Shown here: piece by piece, positions 30,520 to 44,600 of the stretch | Position numbering within the stretch: position 1 is the stretch's first letter | Layout of the letters: each line of letters begins with the position of its first letter | Assembly (NCBI RefSeq): GCF_009730915.1 | Contig: NC_052496.1 | Span: forward strand, 543,875-607,874 | DNA length: 64,000 nucleotides | Source of the DNA: Dioscorea cayenensis subsp. rotundata | Lineage: Eukaryota; Streptophyta; Magnoliopsida; Dioscoreales; Dioscoreaceae | Direction: 5' to 3' | The notes under the pieces: generated by a model | The model's database searches: none | Told to the model about the DNA's origin: nothing | The model's input: the letters and a program-made list of their open reading frames with translations, nothing else | Position numbers and translations under genes: made by a program

Positions 30520-33500
30520 AGACAAGCTCTTTCTGTGATTCTAGTTAATTGTAAAATTTTCTTTCTTAAAAGCCTACTCTAGTGTGGATGTTTAGTGTGT
30601 GCTCAAGTGAGCGAGGTAGAATAAGAAAAATAATATGAGAGATAGTGTGATAGTTTGAGTTTTTAGTCAGGTGATATTTCTTGTAATTCTCTGTTGCCAT
30701 GATCGAGAAGTTAGAAAACAGAGCGCCTATGCTGTTGATCTTAGTCCAAGATTTTTTCAAGAGGTGATAAGGCATCATTTATTTATTGATCAGCAGTTAT
30801 AAAACAGTCTATAATTTTTTTTACAAGATAAAACAGTCTATAGTTGATCTTCATAATTATTATATCCCTCGCTGTTCTATGTGATCTCCCTATTGATGAC
30901 CAATCTTCACACTGACAGATTATACATATCTACAAACTAAACTCTTGATCTAGGTGTCTAATGATGCCATGTCTTGGATAAATTAAATTCATGAACAATG
31001 CATAATATATTTAAATAGAATGTTACTAGAGCTCAATGCATTTTATTATCAGGAATAAAACCAAAGGAAAACCTAGTGTAGCTGGCACATGATAGAAAAA
31101 TAGAAGTCATAAAGAACTTTCAGAGTTTCTAATTAGTACCAAAATGTTGGGAAAAAAAGAGAAGAAAAACTATGATCAATGTGAAACAGTTTCGCTGCCT
31201 AAAATACATCTGATTAGTGATTAGAATGTAAAATAAACCTGTTACATAAGACTAATTTGCAAGACTTCACAACACCCTTTCAAAGTTGCGGACATGCATT
31301 TAAGTCAAAGATGAAATAGCTAAAAAGCACCAATCATTAGGCACATATCAACAGGGTTTACACTAATCAGAGTTGCCAGAACAAAGCAGGAGTTGACAGA
31401 CAAAGCAGGGATCTAATTGAGTCGGATACCTTTATCAAGAAAGGGCTCAATAAGACAACAATAACAATTTTCTCTTCAAACTGTATAATCTACCAAAGAG
31501 AATAAAAAATAGAGTTATGCAAATAACTCACATCTAGATATGGAGTCAAATATTAATGTTAAGAACTAAGATAAACAAGTGGGGGGTTTATTCTATCTTT
31601 TACCCGTCCCGTCTACTAAAAGAAATGTTCATTATCTCCACTAATTACTTGATGAACTGATATAAATGCTTGGCAGTAACTAGAATTCAGCAGTAGGGTG
31701 CGGGTGCGCATGTGTGTGTGTGTGTGTTGGTGGCAAGTGTGGGGTTGAGGATGGGTGGCTGTGGGAAGAAACATGGATATTGATAGAGGTCAAGGGGTGA
31801 ATATTTGATACAAGGCCATTTATGACCCAGTATTTTATTAAAACTCAATCCTATTGATATCCCATCACGATCAGTGGGCAATTCAGTTACTCTCTTGAAA
31901 ACCTAACATGAAAAAGAAGTGCAGTTAGGTTGCTTCCTTTTCTATGCACCATAAGCATCTTTTCCATCTCCCCATGGAAAATATCTTAATATAAAAAATC
32001 ACGGACTAATCTATCTTACTGAAGGAAATTTGCAATTTAAATCAACACAAAGCTTTTATCATCAATAGAGGCCAAAATTCAGCCTAATAACTCTGAGCTG
32101 GTTTCCGAATATTTTGACTATTGCACAGTAGGAACGAATGAACAACTAAATCCAGACTTTTGCCAAGTATTAATGGAGCTAGAAGCCCAAGAAGTTCATA
32201 AGAATGATCTAAATTGACATTGATAATTATATATTAGTGACAGATCGTTATTGTGTAGAAATCCATAAAGTCATCATTCACCAAAACTACACAGTGGCAC
32301 ACTTGGCCTCTGTGGGCTACACACATGAGGATCCACACACAGATACCACATGATTGGTAAGGTGAATGACACGACTCACCTGATGTCTTATCATATCTAA
32401 AGTATCTAAGCTTCTTGACTCAAGAAAACAAAATGAAGCCACTAACCCGCCACATGATAAGAATATCTGGAGTCACCAATGCGTTGGAAGGTTTTTATCA
32501 AACTGCGCACACACGCGCACACACAAAAAAAAAAAGGAAAGAAAAGAAGAATGACAACATGTGACATAGACAACTCTCTAATCAGCAAAAAATGACTGGT
32601 AAAATAGGATTTAAATAGCGAGTGAGTTTAAACTCAGGTTTGCATGCCCTAACATAGCAATTCTTAAATTTATCCATTTGTTTTCTGCACCAGCGTGAAC
32701 TTTATCTACAAAACATATTTCATGTGTTTCCATAGTCCGGAATTTACATGTATATTTGGTCACCAACTTGCTAACTAAAATCCCAAGATCAAACCAAATA
32801 ATGATAAACAATAATGCTTTCTAATCCACTATGTCAACACATTTAATACACAAAAGTTATTTGAGCCTTCTTGTTCATTTGTAAAGAAATGTTGGATTAA
32901 ACTACTTCTCAATCTGTAGCTACAGTACATATAAGCAAATGACATACAAGCTAGACCGAAAAACCTATTGTTCTAAGCTGGTAATTAGCTTGCAGGATAC
33001 CATCTCTAGCCTTTTTAAAACACATGTTCCACAAATCCGATACTTAAAATAAGGGTTATCTTTGACATCTAACATTTCCTACAATACCAAGTATGGTCTC
33101 TGATAAATGCCTAATCATCATAACTACACCATGAGATGTGTCTCGGTACAATCAATGACCTTCATTACCTTGTCACCAGCTCCATGCCATATGCCATTAT
33201 AAACTTACCACATAACAAGAGCGCACAGAGAATACCCAAGTTCCAATTGCAAAGCTGCCTAAAATATGTTTCAGATACAAATTATGAAGTATGAACAATG
33301 CGCTCTCACAAACCAAACCAAAGCCCCCCCTTCCCTTCCTCCCTCCCTCCCTCCCTCTACACACAGAGTATGTAAATGTCAGGATATGCATACAACACAG
33401 ACATACACCCACACACACAGTATGTAAATGTCAGGATATGCATACAACACAGACATATATGCAATATCACAATATCTATTATTCTCCTGACAACTGGCCT

Positions 33501-33730
33501 CCTCTATCTAATAATGTGAAGGTCTAATATTGTCATTCATCTTTTATCACATCTTCATGAGTATGTTATGCACAGCTAGCAGTGATTTACATAATTACAA
33601 AGGGAAGATGATCTGGCATGGAGTCACAAAGGTGGTTTCCGGGGTCTGAAGTTCTAAAACAAATCGTTAAATTAACACTTTTTTAAGTACATTTATATTC
33701 TGCAAAGGAAATGCCTAAACCCTCCCATGC
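30520..33730. other. Convergent intergenic region, GATA to CGLD27
   Basis: 3.2 kb between two converging genes. It holds the GATA 3' UTR and, at the right edge, the CGLD27 3' UTR (minus strand). Otherwise there are short open frames without family resemblance, a GT run near 31710 and AC-rich patches near 32510 and 33405. No gene supported. Confidence 0.5.
33367..33462. repeat. 52-bp tandem duplication
   Basis: The sequence agtatgtaaatgtcaggata, followed by tgcatacaacacagacata, occurs at 33367 and again at 33419. The copies are identical over about 38 bp and separated by a short CA-rich spacer, so the event is recent. Confidence 0.9.
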
Positions 33731-35605
33731 TTAGGAGAAATCAGGATCACCACAGAATGCATCAGGTTCAAAGGATTTTGCAGAGGCATCATTATACACT
33801 CCAGCAATAGCTTTCAACTCAGCTTCTTGTGATGAATCTTTTGGATTCTCAATGTTGATAAAGAGAAGAACGCACAAGACCAAAGACACAGCAAGACCTA
33901 CTAAGGTAAGCTTCACCCTGCTTAGCACAGGCTTCACCTGAATGGGAAGGGAGAAAAAAAAACAGAAGAAGAAACAACACCAAGAGGCTGTTCTTAGTAG
34001 TTGAGCAGCTTCAAGAACCACTTGCAAAAGCACCTTTACTTAAGTTGACCAAAGCATCAACAAATTACATCAGATCATATATGAACATTGTCATAAGATA
34101 TTTCATCTCAAAATCTAAGGAATTATTCTAAAAAGTAGGAAAATAAGTTCTAGTAATTTTGGATGAAAAGTAATGTAGAAGAAATGTCATTGTGAATTAG
34201 CCAATCTAGTATTTCAAGAAACCTAGTGGTTCAACAACTCAAATGAATGCACAGTTTAGCATCATCAGCTTCTGTTTTGTTGCACATAATGAATTTAGAA
34301 AAGAATTCTGATATAAATTCTGAATCACCTTAACATATATTTATATGACTGACAAATTCAGTGCACAAAGAAGAAGAAAGATACTGCAACTAATGTTTTG
34401 TGTGTCAATATACTTACAGAAAATGAACCAAGAAGACGGTCACGAGCTAAAACTTCAGGAGTCTTCACCCATATCTGTGAAAAACAGAGAAGAGTAGCGT
34501 TACTTTAAGTGCATACCATCACATGATTATCACCTGCACCAGTGCATTTCGTGAACTGGTTATATATGCATCCATGGCATTGCTCTTATTTCATACGTCA
34601 ATGGACGGTAGACATTAAATAGAACATCTTATATATTCACATTTTAGTTTAAAATCCTCATTAATTTTCACAAACTAAAACTATATTCTTTCATGCACTG
34701 CCATGTCCATATGAAGGAAACAAATAAAAGAAAGAAATGAAATGAACCACAAAAGTTCTAATACCATAAATGTAGGTAAGAACTGATCAATACCTAATTT
34801 AATCAGAAATCTAGCATAGTAAATAATTTAAGAGCTACAACAAAAAAAAAAACAAATCAAATTCTTCATTCATATCATAAAAGGAAGTCCAGATTTTTGA
34901 AAACAGAGTTCAAAAGTCAAATAAGTGTGTATCAATATAACTCATATCTGAAAAAGCTCAAGCAATTCTATTTCATCATAAGAAATACAAGATCGAACAA
35001 AGGAAAAGAAGGAAAGAGGGAGCAATCACCTGTCCATCATACCACCCCGTCTCCTCATCTGCAATAGATAGAAATCAAGGACTCATCCTAGAGCTCAGAA
35101 GATCGAAAAAGAGAATGGAACAGAGGCGTGTTAGATTACATTCAACCGTAGCGCTGAGGAGGCGGTTGCCGACGTAGGCCCAGCCGAGGTACATGCGAAG
35201 GACCGCAAGGGTCACAGAGAGGATCCCAGCGGAAGCAGCGCCAAGGGCGCGCGCGCGGGGATCAGCCGTTCCGAAAGAAGAGACGGGCAGGCCAATGAAC
35301 AGGGAGAAGGAGACGCCAGTAATAGCGAGGCGGGAGCAGTAGGCGAAGAGGTCCGCCGCCGCCCAAGAGAAGGGGAAGGAATCGGATAGGGCTTGGTATT
35401 CATTCACTGGCTGCTGCTCCAGGGGCACTGGGCACTCCGTCTCCGGCGTGCTACCATTCCGGAACGATGATGATGACACCGATATCAGGATGATGCGATT
35501 GGTTCTCCAATGGTTAGAATTAGGGTTAGGGTTTGGAGGAAAGAAGGAGGGCTTACAACGGAGATGAGAGAGTGAGAGCGGAGGAACGAGAGAGACTGCC
35601 GCCAT
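33731..35605 (-). CDS. CGLD27: CGLD27-like chloroplast membrane protein (DUF1230)
   Basis: Four exons on the minus strand, 35605-35140, 35058-35030 (only 29 nt), 34474-34418 and 33937-33731, join in frame to 252 aa. Residues 1 to about 50 are Ser/Pro/Asn-rich, like a chloroplast transit peptide. The conserved core EYEETGWYDGQIWVKTPEVL, then ARDRLLGSFSVKPVLSR, spans three splice junctions and is the signature of DUF1230. Hydrophobic segments lie around residues 85-105, 120-140 and 200-218 (LVGLAVSLVLCVLLFINI). The family is conserved in the green lineage and diatoms; the Arabidopsis member is an iron-deficiency-responsive chloroplast protein of unclear biochemistry. It stands head-to-tail 411 bp downstream of the GET2-like gene, so its promoter must be short. 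Confidence 0.9.
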
Positions 35606-36016
35606 TAGAAAGATCTCTGAGTGTTAGCGCGGTGATTTCTTTCACTTGGAGGTATACCACTCCCGCGAAACTATCTATTAAACTTCACTTGCAGACGTGG
35701 CAAATTTCTATTCGCCAGCGGCGCAGGACAAGGATTTTATCCAAAAACCCCCTAGAAGATACTTAAATTTTCTGTTCTCATATAGCACAACCTATTAGAG
35801 GTATGCACGCCAAAATTTTCAAATTTTGAAGAAGAAAAGCAAAAGAACATGAAAATTAAATAAAAAAATAAATACATGATAATAATTCATGAACATGTCC
35901 CAGAGATCGAATATGCTTCACTGTAGATAAACAAAAAGGGGGAAGGAATTACAAGCACAAACTGCAGCCCCTGGTTTTGATGGTGAAGCACATCAGGCAA
36001 AACCTTAAAAATTATC
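35606..36016. other. Short spacer: CGLD27 promoter and GET2-like 3' UTR
   Basis: 411 bp separate two genes on the minus strand. The right part must hold the 3' end of the GET2-like transcript and the left part the CGLD27 promoter. No other feature stands out. Confidence 0.5.
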
Positions 36017-38763
36017 CTAAATGGAACCTTTAAACACAAAGGCACAGATTATTATCACAGCACAGATTGAACAATCCATGGTCACGGCTGTCAAACCTTT
36101 CTGTAAAACCAGTGCTGCCTCTAGGGCTTGACTTATGCTATTTGTTGAATCAGCTTCCAACTTCGTTCTCTCATTATCTCCCCCATTGCTTTCTTTTGCT
36201 AGTAGCATGCGTCCAAGCACGATGGTTGCATCAGTCAGCAAGACAAGAAAGAGAGGCCTGAAAGTGATGATGCTTCTAACAAAGTTACCACCGAAGGAAT
36301 AGGCATGATATTGCAACATCACCAGCAGGCCAATACCCACTGCACAGATAAGGCGAAGGTTTTCTGACAAAGAAATGGAGTGACTGATTTTTCTTGCTGT
36401 AAATATTGATTGGGTCTTGTGAGGATTTATCTGTGGGGCAGTTTGACTTTGAATTGCTGGCTCAATTGATGTCTGAACTGTCGACGCAGTTGATGCTTTC
36501 ACACAGGAACCATCTGCTTCAAACTTGGTCATTGTCGCCCCATTGCTTACAGCAGGTGTCATGGACTCATGGCCTGACTCATGCCTGGGAGTTTCATGGA
36601 TAGTCTTTGAAATGATTACTGGTTCTATTCCACTCGCATTCTCAGCTGAAGAAGCGGTAGGTCCCTTGCTTTCATGATGTTGGCGTAAACTAAGGCCAGT
36701 GGCATCCTCTAAGAGTGAAGCACCTGTGGAGATGGAAAATCATAATTGAACAATATGCACAGGAAGTATACAATAAGTAATTTCAGTCTACAATGTCAAT
36801 GTGTGTGTGTTAGAAAAGTATTCCAAAATCAAGAGTGGTTATTGTACTCAAGTCAGACATTCAATCTTTGTTAGTTAACCATATGCTTATTTTAGAAAAC
36901 CTCTCAACCATGGTAATGCATTAAACTGTATACAAAAAAGTCTATATGGATAAAAGTATCCATTTTCCTAGGGGTTTTACTTAATCAAATTCCAGCAAAC
37001 CATGGGGCATGGTTAAACCAAAAGGTACACCATGTGCTGCAATAGCATCTAAGGCAGATTGATGCGAGAAAAGGGAAGATCATAAAAACTTTAAGATAAA
37101 GGTGATTTCCTAGGTTGCAACATCCATACTCTGGTTGATAAGACAATGAGTAAAAGATATACATGTATATGCATGTTATATGCATGTGTGTGTGTGTGTA
37201 CGCGTGAGCGTGCCTGTGTTGTGCATGCATGCATGTGTGTGTGTTCTTAAATAAGAAAAGAAAGTAATATCATTTCTTTTTCTCACTTCCTTAAAAGCTT
37301 CTACTCAATTAGAAGGATGTGCTTTAGCTGCTCAAGGGAAATTTAAGCCATTGTTGCCTGCAACATGCCAACAAGTGCTTCTTCCTGTATTCTACTTAAA
37401 ATTGTATATTTTGCTTAGATTTGATTTCCCCTACCAACTTTATTTAAATCAACAACTATTTATTAAGAGGCCTCTAGCGACAATAAAGTCCTGTAGCTTT
37501 CTTAAATCTTCTCTACATGTTAGAGAACACACAACTTCTGCAACTGTGTTGAACTTTTAAATAAACTGTGAAGCCTCTCATATGGAATCTGGTAGAAGTG
37601 CGTCCATGCAAAAAGCAATATATTAGTACTCAGTCTAAAATGAATATTTAGAAGTTTCAACACAAAAGACTTGCAATTTATTGGGGTAGAAGGAAACTAA
37701 AGGATACTTAATTAGGTTAATTCCACACCTCTCACTGTTGGGTAAAACAAAACTAAAAAATGCTTAATTAGGTTGATTCCCTGTATTCAGCCAAGCTTTA
37801 AATATGCAGCTACATCAATTTTGTTTCATGTGCATATATAGAGCAACCCATTGCACAAAATCCTCCGAATCAGCATTAGTGTTTTTGTACAACAATTAAT
37901 AAAAATCATGAACCAGAGAACATCAAATAATGCAATCCTGATTAAAAGAGTATTCAATATCTAAAAAGTTAACTTCGCAAATAAACCAAAAACTCAGATT
38001 CAATCATTCATCTTTATCAATAAATAAATAAATAGACAAAGGAATTCATGATGCCCCTAACACTAACTCCGCAGAGAAACATAAGACCAAATGAGTGCTT
38101 TGTGAATTCAAGTTTTCAGAGGTTTCCACTTTAAAATGAAATTAATGAATTGAAAAGCACATAGAGGGAAGAAAAAAAGGATCAGATTCGACAATAAATT
38201 GGAAATTCATCAATTTACATGCGAATCAACAGAAATCCCCAATCCAATTCTTCGGGCAAGCAAAACTCTTCCAATTGTTCAGATTCAAAACTATGTATAC
38301 AAATTATATAAACTAAATAATCCTTACAAGCATCCAATATAACAACAAACAATCAAAGCGAGTATTGCAAAGCACATAAAGGGAAGAAAAAAGGGATCAG
38401 ATTGGACAATGAATTGGAAATTCATCAATTTCTATGCAAATCAACAGAAATTCCCAATCCAATTCTTCGGGCAAGCAAAACTCTTCCAATTGTTCAGATT
38501 CAAAACTATCCATACAAATTATATAGAATAAATAATCCTTACAAGCATCCAATATAACAACAAACAATCAAAGCGAGTATTGCCTCAAAAAGGAGAATTC
38601 TTCGATGAGATTGAGAAGAAGCGAGCGACTCACTTGGGGATTGCGGCGCTTGCTCCGTCGATGGGGGGATGGATCTCGACAGGCCGGTGATGAGGGCCAG
38701 CCGGTCCGATCCCCGGTCGACGAGTCGCCGGCGGCGAGCATCTCGAGCGGTAACGTCGACCAT
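36017..38763 (-). CDS. GET2: GET2/CAML-like ER receptor of the GET (tail-anchored protein) pathway
   Basis: Two exons, 38763-38634 and 36723-36017, separated by a 1.9-kb intron, encode 278 aa. The N-terminus MVDVTARDARRRRLVDRGSD with RLALITG carries the basic cluster by which GET2/CAML-type receptors contact the GET3 ATPase. A polar low-complexity linker follows. The C-terminal third holds three membrane segments: LRLICAVGIGLLVMLQYHAY, FRPLFLVLLTDATIVLGRML and CSICAVIIICAFVF. This layout matches Arabidopsis At4g32680, described as the plant GET2 equivalent and GET1 partner (from memory). It would take tail-anchored proteins from GET3 at the ER. Longer in-frame starts upstream read through a (CT)n tract and are not preferred. 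The assignment rests on architecture and the RLALITG motif. Confidence 0.82.
38154..38583. repeat. 215-bp tandem duplication in GET2-like intron 1
   Basis: 38154-38368 and 38369-38583 are two copies of a 215-bp unit starting aaagcacata and ending gcgagtattgc. They differ at only about a dozen positions. The second copy ends 51 bp from the exon 1 donor of the GET2-like gene. This is a young local duplication. Confidence 0.95.
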
Positions 38764-41642
38764 CCTCTCTCCGTTCTCTCTCTCTCTCTCTCTCTCTCTC
38801 TTTTGCGGAGCTCTCCTATCGGGTCGGATCTGGAGTTGGATTGCATCGCATATGGGCTTCGTTGGAGACTTAAAGCTCATCATAACCGTTCATAATTTGC
38901 CTGGATTTTTGACACGTGGATCCTTTTGGATGAAGTATTCTTAGTTCGTCAATCTCACAACTATTTTATTTTTTAAAAAACAATTATTTATTTTTTTTAA
39001 TCGAACAAAATTATTCAAATTGTTATATTTACACCGAATCTCATACGAAAGGGTTTCTTTATCTTTACTAAAAAGTTAACTTTAAATTTTAACACATATA
39101 AATTAAAAAATTTTATGTGGGTTAAGATATTAATTTTTTCTTTGTGTGCATCAAATATAAAAAAAAATTATTTATATTTAAAATTATTAAATATTCTTTT
39201 TATTAGTGGAAAACAGTGTCCTTTTGTGTTTGTCAATTATGTCTTATTAATTAGATTAGACTGAAGCATTATTGTGAATAATAATGGGCCCTAGTATTCC
39301 TTCAAATTCCAAGCATCTATGTTTTTGAATTGAAGAAAGTTGATCAACGTGAAAGCCACTTAAATCATTTAAACGAGGATTCTTGTGTCATTGTGTGTGC
39401 CACGGCTTCTACTATTTCACCTCGCTTTGATTTAAAATTCATGGTTTTCATAATTATGAACGTTTATTTTTGAGGAAATGACTCGAGACAGCAGAAATGT
39501 CACTTTTTTGAAATTGATTGAAGTGATATCACTTCAAGTAATTTTTATATTTAATATTTTAAAAAATAATAATATTAGAAAATTCAAGTGTTGAATGGAA
39601 TATATGAGTGAAAGAAAGTAAATCTTTATAAATTAATTCATTTTTTTTACTTCAATAAAAAATTTATCAAAAGAGGTTTAGATCAAAATCTACTTTAGTC
39701 CGAAAATAAGAGAAGTAACACTTTCCGCACTTCATGACAAATAAATATTAGAAGTGAGAGAAGTCAAACCACTTCACTTAATTCTTCAATAGATCGAAAG
39801 ACCAAAAGCTAACTTCTAAAGTATTTTTTTGATAAGATAACTTCCAAAGTTATTCATTTCTTTTTTTTTCTAAGCCTAAATATTATTTGAGTAATTAAAT
39901 TTTCAATTATGTTAGTATATATTAACTTTAGTTTTAGATGGAGATTTATTTGTTTTAATCAATAAAACAATAAATAAATAAATAAATAAAGTTTTCTTCT
40001 TCTAAATGATGATGATTTTTGTATTGGTGCTGTTGTTTTTTTTTTTAAATAGTTGGGATGATTAAAAAAGATTTGTGAGAATAATAATTCTATACATGCA
40101 CCCATCAAATCCATCTCTCATTATTTTTTTTTGTCAAAATATCATAATGGTCTCTCTATTTTGTGTTTTTCACCATTTTAGTTCCTCTAATATAAAATAT
40201 GTGTCATCGTATTTTCATATTTTTGTCTTTTTTGCGCCTTTTATTGACGGATCTGTCCTTTTGGTCTTTCCAATTGATGAATTAGAGGGACAAAAAAAAA
40301 ATAAAAATGTGTAAATACGAGGACAAAAAAATGGATATTACAACTACTATATACAAAATATAGACAAGTCAAAGATATATGAGATTACTATCTTAATATA
40401 GGTTTGCACCTACATTAGACATAACATAACCACTTTATATAAGAAATCTAAAACGCAATTATCCTCCTATTAAAATATAAAAAATAGTATTTTATCTATT
40501 TTTAAACCCCAGCAGACAGGCAATAGTAATAAGACAGTTAGCAATGAGTTACATAAACAATCATGTCAATTCTTTACATGGAAACTGAGAAGAGCATGAT
40601 TTTAATAAAAAATAATTATCTCATATTTTTTCCCCACCTCTTATGTCAACTTCATTAATATATATAAGTATTTTTTGACACTAAATATAAGTATTCTCAT
40701 TTAAAGTTAATAGTTGGAAATATATACTAATATGGAACGTATCTGCAAGCTCAATAATATTATGCCTAATTTTGTGTAGGTTTTAATCCCGAGTTTTTCT
40801 GAAATGAAAATTTTATTTATAAAAGGACTCAATACCAATAGGTCATGAGGGTGTTGGTACTAAAACTTTCTTTAAATTTCAAAAAAAAATTTAATTATTA
40901 ACTCAGAACAATTGAACATTCAATAAATGATTTCGCAGAGAAGCCCCTAATTAAATTTCCAAAGGGTGGGAATAATATTAAGGAAATTCTAGGGGCCAAA
41001 AGGAATGAAAGTTTGTGCCCGAGTCAGAGCTATGTCCGGAAATATAACTATAAATTAATCTTAATTAGTAGTACACATGTCCATCTCATGTTGTCATTTG
41101 ACACCTTCTAATTAATTTTTTTGTATTTTTTTATTTAATTGAATGGGTCCCACACCAACCGACCATCCCCTCTCAATATATATATATATATATATCTAAC
41201 ATTATATATTATATACTTATTTTTTAAAAAAAAATTGTTTTAATGGTGTTTTTATTATTTTTCATAAATATATAAACATAAACATGATTTTGTATATTTT
41301 AATATTCTTTTTTAGATATATTGTGTTTTTATTTTAATTATTTTCATTGTTATTCATCTTGATATATGATTATTATTATTATTATTTGTATTTATTTTAT
41401 TTAATTAATCTAATAATATTAGTGTTTTAAGTGATTTTTTTAAATAATTTTTATTATTAGATGAAGTCTGTAGCGCAAGCATGGCATCCATACTAGTTCT
41501 TAATTAATTGAACGAAGTAACGCGAAGGTGCCGTCTTTGGCTTTCATTGTTAACGCGCAAGCTATCGCGTTCGCTGCTTCTCTTCTCTCCTTTCTTTCTC
41601 TTTGGCAAGAGCTCCATAGGAGCGAGAGCTGGCGACGGAACA
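38764..41642. other. Divergent intergenic region, GET2-like to GPC acyltransferase
   Basis: 2.9 kb of AT-rich DNA. Next to GET2 are a (CT)n tract at about 38776-38801 (5' UTR) and a CACGTG G-box at 38913-38918. Further on are a 20-bp perfect palindrome (39518-39537), a possible decayed inverted-repeat element at about 40130-40370, and AT runs near 41178. The acyltransferase promoter and 5' UTR lie at the right end. Confidence 0.5.
39518..39537. other. 20-bp perfect palindrome
   Basis: ttgaagtgatatcacttcaa equals its own reverse complement. It lies in AT-rich intergenic DNA with no nearby gene start. It could be a chance hairpin or the core of an old foldback element; related aagtga/tcactt words recur over the next 300 bp. 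Confidence 0.6.
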
Positions 41643-44600
41643 ATGGCGGAAGAGGAGGCAAGCCTTGATAATGGGGAGGCTTTTCGCAAGGTCCGCATGA
41701 CGATCGCCGAGCGATCCAAGGTATTTTTGTGTATTTTCTTTTTTTTTTTTTTCCCTTACTATTGATGTTGTCTTTCTCTTGTATGGATCTTTGATCTATT
41801 GGTTCCGATGCTCAGAGAGTTGCGGAAACGAAGGAGAAGACGAAGAAGATCTTGTCGAAGCAGGCCGTCAAGATCGCTAAGCAGGCCGAAGAGCACGAGC
41901 GATTCATCACCAAGGTTGGTGATGTATTCCAATATCCCCTTTTTTGTATGGATTTTGTTCTGGCTTTGTTGATTCATGTCTTTATCGTTTTGATTGTTAT
42001 GCTGTTTTATTTATTTTGAGGAATTATAGCATTCAATTATATGGATGTTTGGGATAAGATCATCAGGGATGTCTTCGTTTTGGTCGTGAATCAGGTGACT
42101 CATTTGCTGAGTGTTCTCGGATTTGGCGCCTTTTGTTTCATTCTTGGAGCTCGTAAGTTGTTTCTTATTCATGATAACCAAGAAATTGCTTTGTTTGATT
42201 CAGTCTAAATGTTTTATTCTGCTTACTTGTAATGGTCATTGACCAGGGCCTCAAGACGTGCCATATGTGTATTGTTTGTTCTATGTTACTTTTGTTCCTC
42301 TGCGATGGATATACTATCGTTACAAGAAATGGCATTATTATCTCCTGGTGAGATTTCTTTGAATTGTTCATACTCATCTGAATTGTTGTTTGCAAAGTGC
42401 AGTCCTAGCATGGTTCAGAATATCATAAGTGATTTGTTGATGAATATATGCACCATATGATTGCTTCGTATTTTCCATGAAAGTACGTTTTGCTCTTATC
42501 ATTTTCATTCTCCAATTGCTAATTCATAACCAATTACAAGTCCGTAGGAATTGAGGGAAAAAACGTCTTCTTTGATGGTTTCCTTAATCTGTTGTTCAAG
42601 CCTTGAGAAAGTTGAAAGTTCATCCTTATGAATGAAATGCTAGATGACCACCCATGCATTCATCATGCTAGTATAATCTTGTTTGTATGGCATACCATTA
42701 CTATATAAGTGAACATATATTATACATCCTGTGGTATTATATCTTTTCAATTTCATCAAATACTCTTTTTGTGCCTGTAATTAACTGGGAAAGGAATTTT
42801 ACAGGATTTTTGTTATTATGCCAATACGATCTTTCTCATCACGCTTCTCTTTTTTCCAAAACATGAAAAGCTCTTCATGGTTTGCTTTTCATTTGCTGAA
42901 GTAAGTAGTTATCCGAGTTGTTTTTTTTCCTTGCTTTGTTTCTGCTCCAAGTAGCATTTGCATTAATCCCCATCTGCATTGCCTTTAAACTGCTGCAGGG
43001 TCCATTGGCGTGGGCTTTGATCATTTGGCGCTGCAGCCTGGTGTTCAGTTCTGCAGACAAAATTGTCAGTGTTTTAATTCATCTCTTGCCTGGTAAGTTA
43101 GCTAACTTATTGACTATCTAGTTATCATGGCAATATGTCATAATATTAGATTATCTATATTTTTGTAGTATTACCGTAAATTTTTTGTATCATTCAAGTG
43201 TTATTGTTATGGATAGACATGTTTTTGTTTAGAGATTCTTAGATAGCATTATGTGTTCATGAAGCTTTTAATATTGAAAAATTTGCTGAGAGTGATAAAT
43301 ATTATGTATTGTTTGCTTGAGTAGATCAATAAACCACACTGGACTGTATAGTCTACTCTCTCTGGAGATATTCTTTTTTTTTTTCTAGTTAAAGGGAAAA
43401 AAATGCCTAATTGTAGTCCCCAGAATTTTCTCCAAAGATAACAATTAAACTGAAGGTGACAAAACTTTGCGGTGCCACGTCTGTTCTATCTACTGATATG
43501 GGTAAGATTCAGAATTAGGCATTCTTTTAAGTCCTATCATCATGTGTTGGGTCAGTTAGACCATAGAATCATTTGTATCAAAAAAAATAGAATTTGAGTG
43601 TTACCAAATGAAGAGGAATTTCTGCCTAGAGGATCCTCAATGAAAGTATTCATTTATTTTCATTCTTCATTGCTGCATTCAGGGGTTCCCTTTCACTTGA
43701 TACATGTATCATAAAAGTTGCATCATGATCCTGTCTTGGTGCAACTAGGCCTTTTTTTTACTGGGCAATTGAATTTTTGAAGGAAAATTAAAATGGTTGA
43801 TTTTCGAGGTCATGGCTCATGCCTATGCGCAAAATTCTTTTATTGGATAGTGGATAATTTCATTACTGTTGAAGCTGGATGTGGTTAGGCCCCTGGTTTC
43901 CTTGAACGGAATTTGACCTTCAATTTTGACAAATTTTTTTTTCCCTGAAACACGATTGGTTTTTAAAATCACTTCCAGATCAAGGCCTTTTACTAGTCAG
44001 TCCCAGGAAAGCCCCCAGGCAGCGTAATTGTATTGCGTGAACATCATCCGAGTGGTAGGGAACAATCTTATTGTATATGTTAAAACTCTTTCTAAAATGG
44101 GGCTTTTGACTTTCTTTCATTTTTATATTGTAGATTGTTTGTCAGAATTAGCTTATTTGGTTTGTAAGCCAATATCTGTTTATCTTTATAGATATACTTC
44201 ATATGTTAAGGAGCTTATACAATCCCGTAGCATCGCCTCCTGAGAGCTGTATTTTATTTCAGGAATAGTTTTCTTCACTATAAGGTGGTGGAATCCAGAA
44301 ACCCTTGCAGCCATGCACCCGGTAGGGAAAGCTAAAAGCTCATGGCCTTATGTGGAGGAGAAATCCTACTTATGGACATGGCTATTTGCTGTCCCTTTGG
44401 TTGCATATACTCTTTGGCAGCTCCTCTATTTCCTTATTGTCAATGTGCTCCGTAGACAAAGGCTCTTACGCGACCCTGAAGTCATGACTTCCTACAGGTT
44501 ATTTACATTTCATGCCATGTTTTTCTTCCATATATTAAATAATATACATGACTCAACAAAGATCCCAAGTTAGCTCAAACACAAGTATAGAACCTGAAGA

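Noticed and set aside
40130-40370. Possible decayed MITE with inverted 'tccctctatttt'-like arms
   Set aside because: The arms match only loosely and no target-site duplication could be defined; left as a note.
41508-41642. Upstream in-frame ATG of the GPC acyltransferase
   Set aside because: The extension is Leu/Arg/Phe-rich without family support; the start at 41643 fits the known N-terminus.
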